NCBI GenBank assembly: GCA_948146395.1 | Contig: OX411555.1 | Span: 46,794,728-46,858,727, forward strand | Reading direction: 5' to 3' | Source of the DNA: Fragum whitleyi | Taxonomy: Eukaryota > Mollusca > Bivalvia > Cardiida > Cardiidae | DNA: 64,000 bases | In this document: piece after piece, positions 45,635 to 57,778 of the stretch | Layout: each line of letters starts with the position of its first letter | Numbering within the stretch: the stretch's first letter is position 1 | The notes under the pieces: model-generated | Seen by the model: only the letters and a program-made list of their open reading frames with translations | Databases searched by the model: none | Told to the model about the DNA's origin: nothing | Position numbers and translations under genes: made by a program

Positions 45635-47941
45635 GGTGGGACGTTACAGTTTTGGGGAGACAACTCGCCCAGAAAAAAAAATTGTAAGGGGGGCCTTGTT
45701 AAAATCAACTTTATATGAAGTTGCAAGTGCACAGTGGAAGGCCTTTTTCCAAACAATCGTAATTTTGTCAACCTACACGCAGGATTGTACTGAATTCAAA
45801 ATAAAAACGTTCGCGAAACATTTCAGAAACATACGACTGCTAAGAAGGGTCCACTTTCTAAACGTTTGCAAATGTTTTGCATCCTGAACTGCAGGGTTTG
45901 GCAATTGTTACGAGGGACAAAATGAAATCCGGTCATGCGTTCAGAATAACGAATCACAAACGATCATCCGAAAAACGGTAGTCTGCATTACCGTGTAAAG
46001 TATATCTTATGAGTGTTTCACACTTGTGCTTCGTTATTCTAACGAAGTTGTGCTTCGTTATTCTAACGAAGTACGGGCGACGTTGATAGACCTATCACAA
46101 GCAATGCATTCAGGATGACAAAACGGAACAAACATTTTTGCTATCTTTACCCTGCATTGCTCGCATGTCCATGAGCTAAACGTTTACTTCGCTTTGTTGT
46201 CCTGAACGCAGGGCTGTCACGTTCTCTTCATCACCGAAAGGGAATGTTTGAGTTCAGGTCATATCGTTGTAAGTATAAAACTATCGTATAATGGATACTT
46301 ATAAATTGTAGTCATCTTTCAGTTATTTGAACATTGCTTGAAAATGAGAAAACATATGCTTTTTTATTTACGACTTCGGTAAAAACTGATACGGGATGAC
46401 GAATCATATCCCAAAATAATAAGATTGTGCCACTTGGATACGATTTCTCTCCTTTTCAGGTTACTTTTCTGCACTGTTAACCGTCTGTTCGTTTTTCACT
46501 ATTCTTTTTGTAAATTTTCAAAATGATATGTTACTTTTGCCTATAAAGATCCCATTCATTACGTATGTTACACGTTGTAAAAACGGAAAAGGAGACAACG
46601 TAGAAAAAGGACAATTTCAACCGTTAAAAAAATTCATTTCTTCTCTCTAAATTTCCATCTTTATTTGATTCCGTTTATGTGTGTTTGTAAGAGTGAAAAC
46701 GATAATTTGATAACAATTATTAATATTCTATCAATAGCTTTCCAAACATTGAATATTTCAATAAGCAATGATTTCAAAAAGCTTTCGTATTATTCGAAGA
46801 GTATATGTATTCGAGAGTTACTGCGTCTGCTCCTTGACCAAGAAGTCCCGAGATCGGGTATAAATACCGGCGATTGTACTTTTTCCTTTATTTGGCCCTG
46901 AGACTGTTGAACTCTTCTATAATTCACATAATCAAGAGGGATCAATGTAAAATTTAGGAAATTGTTTCCAAACCATTGTAAAATAAATAAGGTTCAAATC
47001 ATCAACATAATCACAGAATTCTAAAATCTTTAAAATCAATCGAAAGTCATGTTTTCTTTCTCTTTTGTTTCAATCGAGCAATAAACCATCTTATCTTCCG
47101 TGGCAACTGAAATGACATATTATATCTAAATGTAATTGCCTCATATAGCAAATGAGTTCATGGGGGGAAAATCTCGTGTTTTGATCAGGATAATGGCTGT
47201 GCATGTGGCGGATCCAGAGGGAATGGGGTGTTCAGTCTTTCACTGGATAATTCGGCAAAACTTTGGTAGTGATGTGAAATAACTACCCCCCCCTTAATTG
47301 TAGTTTAAACCCCGTTACAGAAATCCTACAACTGCCATAGGCGTTACCAAGTGCATCGAAATTACAAATGGTTTTTATTGTTGATTGGGAAATCAGGGGA
47401 AGTAACAATGCCTGGACAAAATCAAATTAGAGTAGTAAATTATGGGGGGTACTGTATTTCAAACATATGAAATTGACTAAAAGTGCCTGGATATATATAC
47501 TTTTCTTTATTAATTTCAGTTGTACGATAGTTGGGCTAATTTTCTATTGACATATTTCGAATTTATTTAATATAAGAGTTTGCTTTTTTTGCCTTCAAAA
47601 AAATATTCACTTTTTATCTTTGAGGAGCATTTAAAGCAAAATGCCCACTTGTCACTTATTTATGCCCTTACTAGAAAGTTCATTACATTTTTATGTTTTC
47701 CATATCTATGGCTATAAATATATGTTGATTTAGCACACCAGCATTGTGATTGGTCGGTTTAATAAACAGTTTTCTTTGATATTTTCGAAAACATGGCCAC
47801 CCTAAGAAAAATGTAAATATTTTCAAAATATGCGTGGAAAGCTATGTTGATATTTTCAATATATCTGTGCATATGAATGCTCTAAAACATACATCTGTTT
47901 CGCGGATATCTGGAAATCCCCCGAAACTGTAACGGCCCTCC
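45635..47941. mobile_element. 2.3-kb TTAA-flanked inverted-repeat element, family T4
   Basis: TTAA (45631-45634) then GGTGGGACGTTACAGTTTTG. The right end is the complement, GAAACTGTAACGGCCCTCC, then TTAA (47942-47945). Ends match over about 24 bp. TTAA duplication suggests a piggyBac-type element. The interior has no transposase-like ORF (longest frames 78-89 codons, unrecognised) and is visibly richer in CpG than the surrounding intron. It lies in the 16.6-kb CPEB intron. Confidence 0.7.
46024..46071. repeat. 24-bp direct repeat, each unit a hairpin
   Basis: TTGTGCTTCGTTATTC followed by TAACGAAG is present twice without spacer. CTTCGTTA-TTC-TAACGAAG is an 8-bp dyad in each. It lies inside the 2.3-kb T4 element. 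Confidence 0.9.
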
Positions 47942-48752
47942 TTAAGACCTGAAGTTTATGACCATATCATTCCCAATATGTCCAGTTATGAAAAATAGTT
48001 GCCTTTCCAATACCAATATTTTTTCATTTCATATTGAAAACATTGCAGAGAAAAAAGAAATCGCTTGTCTCCAGCAATTCCCTGTTTTCCCATACTGTTT
48101 TCCTTACAATTGACTCCCTTAAATTGTCTCTAAAATAAATAAGTTTTTTACAAACTTTTTTACAAACCTTGCTGAAGATTCAAATTGTAAGAGGTTGCTG
48201 ACAACGAAACAAACTGAGTGCATTTTGTAAATAAACAGTCCCATGTGGTAGAAAATAATTCATGAAAAGGAAAAATTGGTTGTTACAAGCAATTTCTCAT
48301 TTTTCCAAATTATCCTCCCAAGTAAGAGTTTACAGGGACAAAAGCCTATGAACGCAGGAAAGACTTTACCTTAACTGAGGGTAAATGCAATGCACAAGTA
48401 AGGAATGAAACAAATGCATGACTAAATTTACCATAAAACCTCCCCAAGATCTTTATTACAGTAATCTAAGTAATGCAAATGTCTAAATCTGTCAAATCTG
48501 CATGCAAATCTAATGCGCAAGTAATACTTTCACAAAATAACTGTTTTTAACCCTTTACAAGTCAACAAAATTTTGGACCAACTTGTCTTGACAAGCAAGA
48601 TATGCAGACAAAAAAAAATAACAAAAAATACCCACATATCATTCATAAGAGTCTTTTTATTAGACTTCAAAAACATGACCTTGACTTGGTAAAAAGGATT
48701 TTTTTTTTTGCAAGACTAGAGTGCTCCTTTTACAGAGCAGCCAGTTTCTTAA

Positions 48753-48935
48753 CCCTCATGCTGAATAAACTTCTTTACAAAATTGCATCAAAATTTTAGT
48801 GCTGAAAGCACCCAATGAACTTATTGTGAAGTAGTATTAATTTTTATATTGTTTTTAAACTTTCTTGTTTAATATTGTGTGCAGGTTGATCTTTGTCTTT
48901 ACCTCTTGACAGAGAAGGAATATCAATACTATCAA
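48753..48935 (+). mobile_element. Decayed TTAA MITE, family T1
   Basis: TTAA-CCCTCATGCTGAATAAA on the left, then GTGTGCAGGTTGATCTTTGT near the right. The right inverted repeat is lost, and a family N MITE follows at once. Confidence 0.6.
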
Positions 48936-48939
48936 TAAA

Positions 48940-49199
48940 TGTGACCTGTCACGCAAAATGGGATCATCTGGGAAGTCTGTAAAGTATCATCTCTAGTCAG
49001 ACTGCGTGAACTGCGCAGACTGACTAGGGTCAAAACTTTTCGCATATGCTTTTTTTCTGAATCTAGTATGACCAATCTACCTTTTATAGATAGATTTTTT
49101 GAAATGCAACCTCTGGTTGACCTGTACTGGAACCAATCCCTTTTCCAAATATTTATTTTAAGGACTTCCCAAATGGTCCCATTTTGCAAGACAGGTCAG
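48940..49199. mobile_element. Inverted-repeat MITE, family N (260 bp)
   Basis: The left end TGTGACCTGTCACGCAAAAT then GGGATCATCTGGGAA is complementary to the right end TTCCCAAATGGTCCCATTTT then GCAAGACAGGTCA. Confidence 0.8.
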
Positions 49200-49573
49200 A
49201 AATGTATTGATGTAAATTATGTTTTTTTGTCCATGATTTGTTTGAATGGTGTATAAAACTTCTTTCATAATTATTGCAGTTTTATAGGGGAAGATGGTGC
49301 AGCTACTCATGGCTTCCTATTGTCTCTAACACCAGTACAACCAAAACATTTATGCCAAGCTACCAGCTGCTCATCTGACATTGACATTCTACTTTTCAAA
49401 AACAATCTGTGGGAGACAAACATCTAGTATCATAATGACTTTTGTCCAATGTCGGATGAAAGTAGGCCTAAAAAATTCGAGCATAAAACATAAATATTCA
49501 GAAAAAGTTCTGGTAAAAACAAATTCAGTCAACCTTAGAATTGATCGCATATAATATCTATAGCATTTACCAA

Positions 49574-50921
49574 CAAGAGTTGTCCGCGGACAACGTAGCT
49601 CGCCCAAACAGCTGCTTGTCACAAACAGCGCTTGACCGAAGACCAAAGTTCAAAGTGGTTTCTTTCAATATTAAAGTCCATGATCTAATATATATCTGTT
49701 TGAGTAGATATTAAGAAATATAAAAACTTTTTTGTTTTAATTGCATGTATAAGGGTAGGGTAAAATGACAGCCTACAAGCAGATGAGGTTACCAATGGAA
49801 TTTCTTTGTATCAAATATGAAGTTTTTCTTTAAAAATTTTCTAAGTCCACAAAAGGTCAAGATCAAGGTCAAATTGTGAAGGACCTTGGTCTCTGTAGAA
49901 GTCTATCACCTAGTGAGTATGTGTATGAAGTAATAATGTCCCTGAGTAAAGCATTTAGAAAATATAAGCAAGGTTAAATTTTTGGTTAAAGTTTTTCAGT
50001 TTAAGTTTTTCCAAGTCCATAAAAGGTCAAGGTCAAATTGTCAAGGCCCTTGGTTTCTGGTGAAAGCCTTTCATCTGGTGACTATGTATATGAAGTAATG
50101 ATGTCCCTAGGTTAAAGCATTCAAAAAATATAAGCAAGGTTAAAGTTATTGGTAAAAGAATTTTGGTTAAAGTATTTCAAAGTTCATAAAAGTTCAAGGT
50201 CAAATTATCAAGGACCTTGATCTCTCACAAGTCTATCACCTAATGAGTATGTATATGAAGTAATGATGTCTCTAGGTTAAAGCATTCAGAAAATATAAGC
50301 AAGGTTAAAGTTTTTGGTTAAAGTTTTAAGTTAAAGTTTTTCTAAGTCCACAAATGGAAAAGGTCAAGGTCAAATTGTGAAGGACCTTGGTCTCTGGTGA
50401 AAGCCTATCACCTGGTGAGTATATATATGAAGCTATGATGTCCCTAGGTAAGAGCATTAAAAAAATATATGCAAGGTTAAAGTTTTTGGTTAAAGTTTTT
50501 TGGTTAAAGTTTTTCTAAGTCCACAAAGGGTCAAGGTCAAATTGTCAAGGACCTTTGTCTATAGTGAAAGCCGATCACCTAATGAGTGTGCATATGAAGT
50601 AATGATGTCTCTAGTTTAAAGCTTACAGAAAATATAAGCAAGGTTAAAGTTTTTTTGGTTAAAGTTTTTGGTTAAAGTTTTTGGTTAAAGTTTTTTTGAA
50701 AGGGTCAAGGTCACAGTTTAAAGGTCATTTCGACATGGATGTTGGTCTCAAAAGAAAGCCTATGCCCTAATGAGTGTTTCTGTAAAAAATAAAGCCTCTA
50801 GGATAAATATTGATGGAAATAAAAAACTTTAACCTAATGCGGACGCCGACACCGACGCTGACGCCGACATCCCAGGGTATGACAATAGCTCTTCGGAGAC
50901 TTTCGTCCTGGGCGAGCTAAA
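49574..50921 (+). mobile_element. Pearl-like element, subfamily with CTCGCCCA ends
   Basis: The 5' end is CAAGAGTTGTCCGCGGACAA then CGTAGCTCGCCCA. Five to six ~150-bp units follow (AAGGTCAAATTGTCAAGGAC, ATGAAGTAATGATGTC), then GACGCCGACACCGACGC and the 3' end TCCTGGGCGAGCTAAAAA. The GTTGTCC/GGACAAC 5' palindrome is perfect. Confidence 0.85.
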
Positions 50922-51149
50922 AAGCGAGAAAAAAAAAGGTAAAAGGTAAATATTCAATTAGCTCAAATAAAACAAAGCCTTCAAATATTCGTTAATTACA
51001 GCATATTAGCACCATATCCTGTGTTTTATGTTAATTGTTATAGATTTCGTTATGAAAATGGGGAATTATTACCACACTGATTATACTGACATTTACAGAG
51101 AGCTAAATTGTTCTGATTGAAAAACAGAAGTTAATGAAATGAACCTTAA

Positions 51150-51300
51150 CCATCATCATGTTGAACTTAAATTTTGTTTTCGATTGGGACATTCAAACAA
51201 TACTTGTCTAATTATTTAGAAAGCAGGCAGTGTAGGCTAAGATCAGTCTGCACACCTGTGGATGCAGACCTTTGTCTTAGCTGTCTGCCAAAGCTGTGTG
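51150..51300 (+). mobile_element. Truncated T1-like MITE
   Basis: TTAA-CCATCATCATGTTGAA on the left, then CTAAGATCAGTCTGCACACC and CTGCCAAAGC. The right end is absent. Confidence 0.5.
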
Positions 51301-52156
51301 AACAAAAGGTTTATGTCGTGAAGTACTAGGGGGCTAACTTTCTTTCTTACAAAAAAAAGTTTTAGCAAAATCATTTCCTTTCTTCTCAACACAGAACTCA
51401 TTCAAAACTGATATTGATTTTCTTTTTTTTGGGGGGGGGGATTTCACCTGTATCAATGCTTAAAAATTTTGAAATCAGTTATTGCTAAATTATTGAATCT
51501 GATTTATCGATAAATTTTTTGGCTAAACTAATCAAACAACTATAAATTGAAATAAGAGATAATTCTCAACAGAGTAACAACAATGTATAACTACTTCAAG
51601 CCTCGTGTCCCTACCTAAAATAACTGACAAATGAATACATTAATGAAGCCAATATTTGATTTTTTTTCCCGAAAGTACTTCATTTATTTTTCAGCTTAAG
51701 TTAGTTTTTAAACACTAGTGTGCTAAAGATTGGTCAGAAAAATTCCCTCTGTGTTAAACTGTTCCAAACTTTGTGTTTTGCAAGAACTTTTGCAAAAGTG
51801 TAAGGGCTCTGTTCAAAACTTTAGTAAGTGCCTACCAATACTTTAGGGCTGAACCCCATTCATATGATGGCTAATACCCATCACATGAGATTTATTTTTA
51901 CAGTCATATGAGTGTATTTTCTTAATCATTAATCAAGCTTAAGTAAGAGTTCATGACCCTTGACATTTTGCAGCAACTGGATTAATCAAACCCAACATGC
52001 AATATATTTTTTTCATTGTCCCATGTGGCAGCAGATGGAACTGAAAGATATGTAATTGACAATTTTCTAGGTGTCAGAAAGTGTCAGAATAATAATAATA
52101 CAATACAGTATAGCTATGTGTTCAGTGAATGCTTCTTAATATGTTTAAAGCCAAAT

Positions 52157-52330
52157 GTAGATAGATAGATAGATTTATTTCGGTAAAAAAGTACATACAA
52201 CAATAGAGTAGTACAATATAAGGATAACAAAATGCAATTCCAATTTAAATGACACAATTTAGTTACAATATTAAGATACATACGTAAGACAATGTTGTAA
52301 CTATTAAATCAAAGTACTGAAAGTACTGAT
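52157..52330 (-). repeat. Probable 3' tail of a truncated non-LTR retrotransposon
   Basis: On the minus strand the sequence ends GTACTTTTTTACCGAAATAA then ATCTATCTATCTATC. A 3' UTR ending in a short tandem repeat, with no ORF left, is usual for 5'-truncated LINEs of the CR1/RTE kinds. The family is not determined. Confidence 0.45.
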
Positions 52331-52486
52331 AAGTTGGAATGCGTTCTAGTGACGGTGACCTTAAGCTACTAAGCTGACGCCTCCCGCCCACCACAGGTAA
52401 TCACATAATACGTCTCGTCATTTGACAATGTATTACAACAACGAGAATCGCTATACAGGCCTGAATCTGATGAAAGAAAAAAATAA

Positions 52487-53052
52487 CAAGAGGGTCAGAA
52501 TGGCCCTAAAGCGCTCACCTGAATTCGATTGGTCCAGTGGATCTTATCAAAGAAACTTTCTGGCAAAAATTCATTAAAATTTGCCTTATTGTTGAAGAGG
52601 AGACATTATTCGAATTATAAGCAGTCATAATAGACCCTGCCAACCAATTCATTACAGAGGAGACTCAAAATGAGCCCTTCCCTGCCACGCCCATATTTAT
52701 GGGTAAATGAAAATTTTGCCAACAATATATGAAGAGAGTCATCAAAGGAACATTCTTGTAAAGTTTCAGTGAAATCTGCACAGTGGTTCAGGAGGAGATG
52801 TCATTCAAAGATTTTGGGCTCAAAATAAGCCCCGCCCTTCCATACCCATATCTATTGGCAAATTAGAATATAGCGACAAGTTTTAAGAGGGTCAACCAGG
52901 GAACATTTTGCAAAATTTCATTGAAATTGGCCAAGCGGTTTAGGAGAAGAAGTTTTAAGAAAGTTGACGACACACGACGGACACACGACGGAAGACAAAG
53001 TCAGGGTGATCCTAAAAGCTCCCCTTGAGCACGTTGTGCTCAGATGAGCTAA
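52487..53052 (+). mobile_element. Pearl-like element, short form
   Basis: It begins CAAGAGGGTCAGAATGGCCC with CGCTCACCTGAA. The core has GGAACATTCTTGTAAAGTTT and TTCAGGAGGAGATGTCATTC, followed by ACACACGACGGAC and the 3' end CCTTGAGCACGTTGTGCTCA then GATGAGCTAAAAA. It resembles the element starting at 63205. Confidence 0.85.
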
Positions 53053-53179
53053 AAAGGAAGAAAAGATATGGACCATAGAGCCAACTGATGGACGCACGGG
53101 CGAACACTTATACACTCACAATAGTTTTTTTTTATATAATTTTTCAAATGACTTCTGCTCAAATTACATTTCTAATTAG

Positions 53180-53630
53180 AAGTGTCGCAAGGTGGACCTC
53201 AACAAGGGATTTGTCCATGATGAAAAGCTATTTTCGCAGGGAAGTCTTTTACTTCATGAGTCGAAATCTCAAGACACTTTTTGGACGAAGTTCAATTGTG
53301 ATTTCGACCTTTGTGACTCCAGAATTGGGCACTTTCTCGGGTCATTGACAACATTTGTGTCAAGTTTTATGATTTGGGTCAATTGGTTGTTCAGTTAAAG
53401 TGGAAACTGTTAACTGTTAAAATTTACTGATGGCCGTGACATGAATGACCCCGAAACAATAGGGCATTTCTCCGGGTTATGGGCAATATTCGTGTAAAGT
53501 TTCGTTATTGTAGGTCAATTGTGTCTCCGTTTATCTAGCGGAAAGCAAAAGGTCAATGAACTGAGAGACAGACATGATGAAATCAATATATGCTCCTCTA
53601 CTTCTGAGTTGGGGGTACAATTAATAACAT
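53180..53630 (+). repeat. Interspersed repeat, family C
   Basis: GAAGTTCAATTGTGATTTCG and AATAGGGCATTTCT match 16040-16480. The end CTCTACTTCTGAGTTGGGGG matches the reverse complement of 1655-1690. Confidence 0.5.
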
Positions 53631-55497
53631 CGTGAATTTGATAAGGTGGACGATTTTGGATGATTTAGGAATGATGTTGAATGAGTTAGCGGAGCGAATT
53701 TTGAGTGAAATTTAATGGAGGGAATCCAATGTCGCTTATATTTTCAGGTTGAACAAAATCAGCGATATATTATACCTATATAAAATCTGCTTGAAAGTTC
53801 AATTAATAGTTTTCTATTTCGTCAAGAACCAATCAGACGCTTTAAATTTCAATTATGTCAGTGAAATCGCGATTTGGTTCTTGCTTAATTCATTTTGAAT
53901 GTACATGTTGATTTTATTTATTTTTTTTAACTTTGAGCGTTTTTGAATGGTTTGAGTGAGTGTTTGGAATGAATGATTGGAGCGCTGAGTGAGCGATTTA
54001 GAATGTTTTTTTTTAATTGAGATGAATGTCAATTTCACGATGTAACTAACTGTATGATGGTGCTCTTAAACGTGTTGATGTGTAAGAATGCGAAGAAAAC
54101 AGGTTGAACTAGTTGGTTTGTTTCAAATGGCAAATTGTCTTGGTGATGGAATGCAATTGGGCATATATATTCATAATTCAGTTAGAGATGTGGTGGCAAG
54201 GGTTTTATTGGATGAGTATTGGTTTTTTACAATGACACATTCATGTAGATAACTGCAATATGACGGAAAACAAACGACACTATGTTGCAAAAGTATTTAT
54301 TAACTTTAAAAGTGTATCATCACTTTAAGAAAATATTTTTATTTCGTAGCTTAGACAGAAATTTACAATATAACACCTTGTCAAAAGTTTAAATGTGTAA
54401 TAAAGTCGTTCGGAAAGAGAAACTAAACATTTAAAAGAAGCTATAACATAATTCTGGGAAAACAGGTCGCGACCTTACCAAATAAGCAGATCACGTGATT
54501 GGTCTGTGCTATTGCCACAATACTTAGAAAACAGATCGCGACATTACCAAATAAGCAGATCACCTGATTGGCTAGTGTTATTGTCAATTCCTGACCTTAT
54601 TGGACTTGACATATCACATGATTTCCAAATATAGTAATGCAAACATGTGATACTAATATACTCGTACGCAACTTTCAATAAATATCGTTTAAAACATAGA
54701 TTAGCGTGTTAATAGTATACATGAAGTGATAGTTGTGTAATTGTACAGCATTATTACTTTTTGATGAAATAACTGTATGTCTTTGTCAAGTCGAGATATA
54801 CAAAATAGGCCGAAGTGTATTCACATCCTGTTCACGTGATATGTGTTCTCAAAAAACCCGAAATGAAATTATCTTGTGTTCATTTTGCGGTTTTGTTAAA
54901 TCTAAGTTGGAATTGCTCCGCATTCCAACTTAAAAATAACAAGCATCTCAAAGAGTGATACTACCCACTATATGCACCCAGACCCAGGATAACACGAAAA
55001 AGAGAAAACTCTTATTTCCATCGGGGTCCTGAATGTGACAAGTAGGAAGGAAGAATGAACACAAAATCAGTCAGGATGGACAAAAAACTGCTTCCTTAAT
55101 GCTTGTCAGTGGATAATCCAGAATTAACTGTAGATCATCACTTGAAAATTTTACCACAAAACCAGTGAAATTGCCAGATTTATATACCCCACTTTTCAAG
55201 GGTTTGGTGCAAGACTGTAGTAAGTGTATATACAATGTACACTAGGTATGAGAACTCAACGAAACAATTCAAATGAGTGCCAACAATATATGGCTTGTGC
55301 AAGCATAAAGTCTAACATTCAAAATACCCTCTCTATTTGAAGCTCTGCTGAGAATCAGATTTAACTTGAAATAGGTAATCATTGCCTGTGGGAATAGGGA
55401 AGATTGTGACTGCATTTTCTTCCACGGCTCATATGCAAAATAGTAGAAATCACATGCCATGACTCTATTTTGAAAGCAAGAATCTGGAAAACTATTC
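53631..55497. other. CPEB intron, CpG-bearing, with a 69-bp tandem duplication
   Basis: No exon was recognised. At 54459-54590 a 69-bp unit is present twice (ACAGRTCGCGAC, ACCAAATAAGCAGATCAC, TGATTGG). CACGTG sites occur near 54492 and 54833. TAAGTTGGAA and TTCCAACTTA form a hairpin at 54902-54932. Confidence 0.5.
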
Positions 55498-55501
55498 TTA
55501 A

Positions 55502-57510
55502 CCCTTTGCCGTTTAATCCCTGCTTTTTACGTGACTGTGATTTTATGATTGAGAAAACATTGTGAAACAAGAGGACCCTGAGGGCCCTAAATCGCTCACC
55601 TGATATTTCAAGTAAATTATCATTAAGACTCCATTTCCTATGATATGGCATGAACCTTCCCATTTTCAACAGAGTTCATTCTTGTGACCTGGCAAACATT
55701 TTGATCAAGTTTCATGAAGATTGGACTATATTTGTGGCGTTTGGAGCTCTTACGAGAAAATTGTCATTAAGGCCCCTTTTCCCGTGATATGGTACGTATA
55801 ATTCCCATTTTCAAATGAGTTCATCCTCATGACATAACAAACATTCTGACAAAGTTTCATGATGATTGGACCATATTTGTGGCTTCTAGAGAGAGAACAA
55901 AAAAATTGTCATTAAGATGCCTTTTCCTGTGATATGGCACCGATCCTTCCCATTTTCAATAGACTCTTACCTCATGACCTAACAAACATTCTGACCAAGT
56001 TTCATGAAGATTGGACAGTATTTGTGGCTTCTAGAGTAAAAACAAGAAATTTGTCATTAAGGCCCCTTTTCCCGTGATATGGCACGGATCCTTTCCATTT
56101 GAGCAATTTTTATAAAGGACCACCCAAGGAATATTTCTGCCAATTTTGGTTGATTTTAACCCATAAGTTTAGGAGGAGATGTCGTTTAAAGATATTGTTG
56201 ACAAAATTGTCATTAAGGCGGCTTTTTCTGTGAAATGGCACGGATCCTTCCCATTTTCAATAGACTCCATCCTCATGACCTAACAAACATTCTGACCAAG
56301 TTTCATGAAGATTGGACAGTATTTGTTTCTTCTAGAGTGATAACAAGTAATTTGTCATTTAGGCCCCTTTTCCCGTGATATGGCACGGATCCTTTCCATT
56401 TGAGCAATTTTCATAAGGGACCACCCAAGGAATATTTCCGCCAATTTTGGTTGATTTTAACCCATAAGTTTAGGAGGAGATGTCGTTTAAAGATATTGTT
56501 GACAAAATTGTCATTAAGGCGGCTTTTTCTGTGAAATGGCACCGATCCTTCCCATTTTCAATAGACTCCATCCTCATGACCTAACAAATATTCTGACCAA
56601 GTTTCATGAAGATTGGACAGTATTTGTGGCTTCTAGAGTGAAAACAAGAAATTTGTCATTAAGGCCCCTTTTCCTGTGATATGGCACGGATCCTTTCCAT
56701 TTGAGCAATTTTTATAAGGGACCACCCAAGGAATATTTCCGCCAAGTTTGGTTGATTTTAACCCATAAGTTTAGGAGGAGATGTCGTTTAAAGATATTGT
56801 TGACAAAATTGTCATTAAGGTGGCTTTTTCTGTGAAATGGCACGGATCCTTCCCATTTTCAATAGACTTCATCCTCATGACCTAACAAATATTCTGACCA
56901 AGTTTCATGAAGATTGGACAGTATTTGTGGCTTCTAGAGTGAAAACAAGAAATTTGTCATTAAGGCCCCTTTTCCTGTGATATGGCACGGATCCTTTCCA
57001 TTTGAGCAATTTTTATAAGGGACCACCCAAGGAATATTTCTGCCAAGTTTGGTTGATTTTAACCCATAAGTTTAGGAGGAGATGTCGTTTAAAGATATTG
57101 TTGACAAAATTGTCATTTAGGCCCCTTTTCCCGTGATATGGCACGGATCCTTTCCATTTGAGCAATTTTTATAAGGGACCACCCAAGGAATATTTCTGCC
57201 AAGTTCGGTTGATTTTGACCCATAATTTTAGGAGGAGATGTCGTTTAAAGAAAAAGTTGACGCCGTGACGGACAGACGGACAGATGGACAGACGGACGCC
57301 GGACAACAATCGATCACAATAGCTCCCTTGAGCACTTCGTGCTCAGGTGAGCTAAAAAGAAGAAATTGCTTCTGACAAGCAATTTCTTCTTTTTCCACAC
57401 TATTTTCTACCCTACAGAATGGTTATTTTTCAAGTTAAATCCATTTAAAATTTTCGTTTGCAAAACCTTTGAATTTGGACAGGTCCAAAATTTTGTAAAA
57501 CAGGAAAGTG
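55502..57510 (+). mobile_element. TTAA MITE, family T3, split by a nested pearl-like element
   Basis: TTAA (55498-55501), CCCTTTGCCGTTTAATCCC...ACATTGTGAAA, then the insertion, then AAGAAGAAATTGCTTCTGAC...ACAGGAAAGTG and TTAA (57511-57514). The two halves join to match 4837-5056. The right TTAA is 13 nt inside the CPEB intron donor at 57527. Confidence 0.9.
55568..57355 (+). mobile_element. Pearl-like element nested in a T3 MITE
   Basis: Its 5' end is CAAGAGGACCCTGAGGGCCC with CGCTCACCTGA. The core has repeated units (GGCACGGATCCTTCCCATTT, GACCACCCAAGGAATATTTC), then GGACAGACGGACAGATGG and the 3' end TTGAGCACTTCGTGCTCAGG then TGAGCTAAAAA. Comparison with the intact T3 copy shows insertion within GTGAAAAAGAAG, with at most a few A bases duplicated. 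Confidence 0.9.
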
Positions 57511-57527
57511 TTAAAACACTAGCTTAC

Positions 57528-57642
57528 CTGCCCGAAGAGGTCTTGGTACCCCACCAACAAAGATAGTTTTTCTCGGATCAAGAGGCTGAGAGCCGTCCAT
57601 CACAAAGTCAGAATCACTCAGATTCCAAGGCCGGATTTGAAC
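57528..57642 (-). CDS. CPEB2/3/4: CPEB2/3/4-like protein, exon linking RRM1 to RRM2
   Basis: This exon encodes 38 residues plus one base. It starts VQIRPWNLSDSDFVMDG, the linker that closes RRM1, and continues to KTIFVGGVPRPLRA, where TIFVGG is the RNP2 strand of RRM2. The acceptor is TATTACAG/GTTCAA and the donor CAG/GTAAGC. The single trailing G joins TT of the next exon to make Val, giving PLRAVELAM as in known CPEB2-4 proteins. A TTAA-flanked repeat ends 13 nt inside the donor side of the intron, and a 108-bp inverted repeat begins 28 nt upstream of the acceptor. Confidence 0.96.
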
Positions 57643-57670
57643 CTGTAATATAAATACCAGTTCTGCGCTC

Positions 57671-57778
57671 TGGATGACAAATTGGTGCAAACTGTTTGCA
57701 AATTATGCCCGCTGTGCGCGCAAGTGCACATGCAAAGCTTGGTATAATTGCAAACAGTTTGCACCATTTTGTCATCCA
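57671..57778. mobile_element. 108-bp inverted repeat next to a CPEB acceptor
   Basis: TGGATGACAAATTGGTGCAA then ACTGTTTGCAAATTAT is complementary to ATAATTGCAAACAGTTTGCA then CCATTTTGTCATCCA. It sits in the intron upstream of the exon at 57528-57642, 28 nt from its acceptor. A half copy is at 43388-43450. Confidence 0.85.

Noticed and set aside
45618..46901. ORFs of 89 and 78 codons inside the T4 element as a transposase remnant
   Set aside because: No DDD motif or piggyBac-type similarity is visible and the frames are short.
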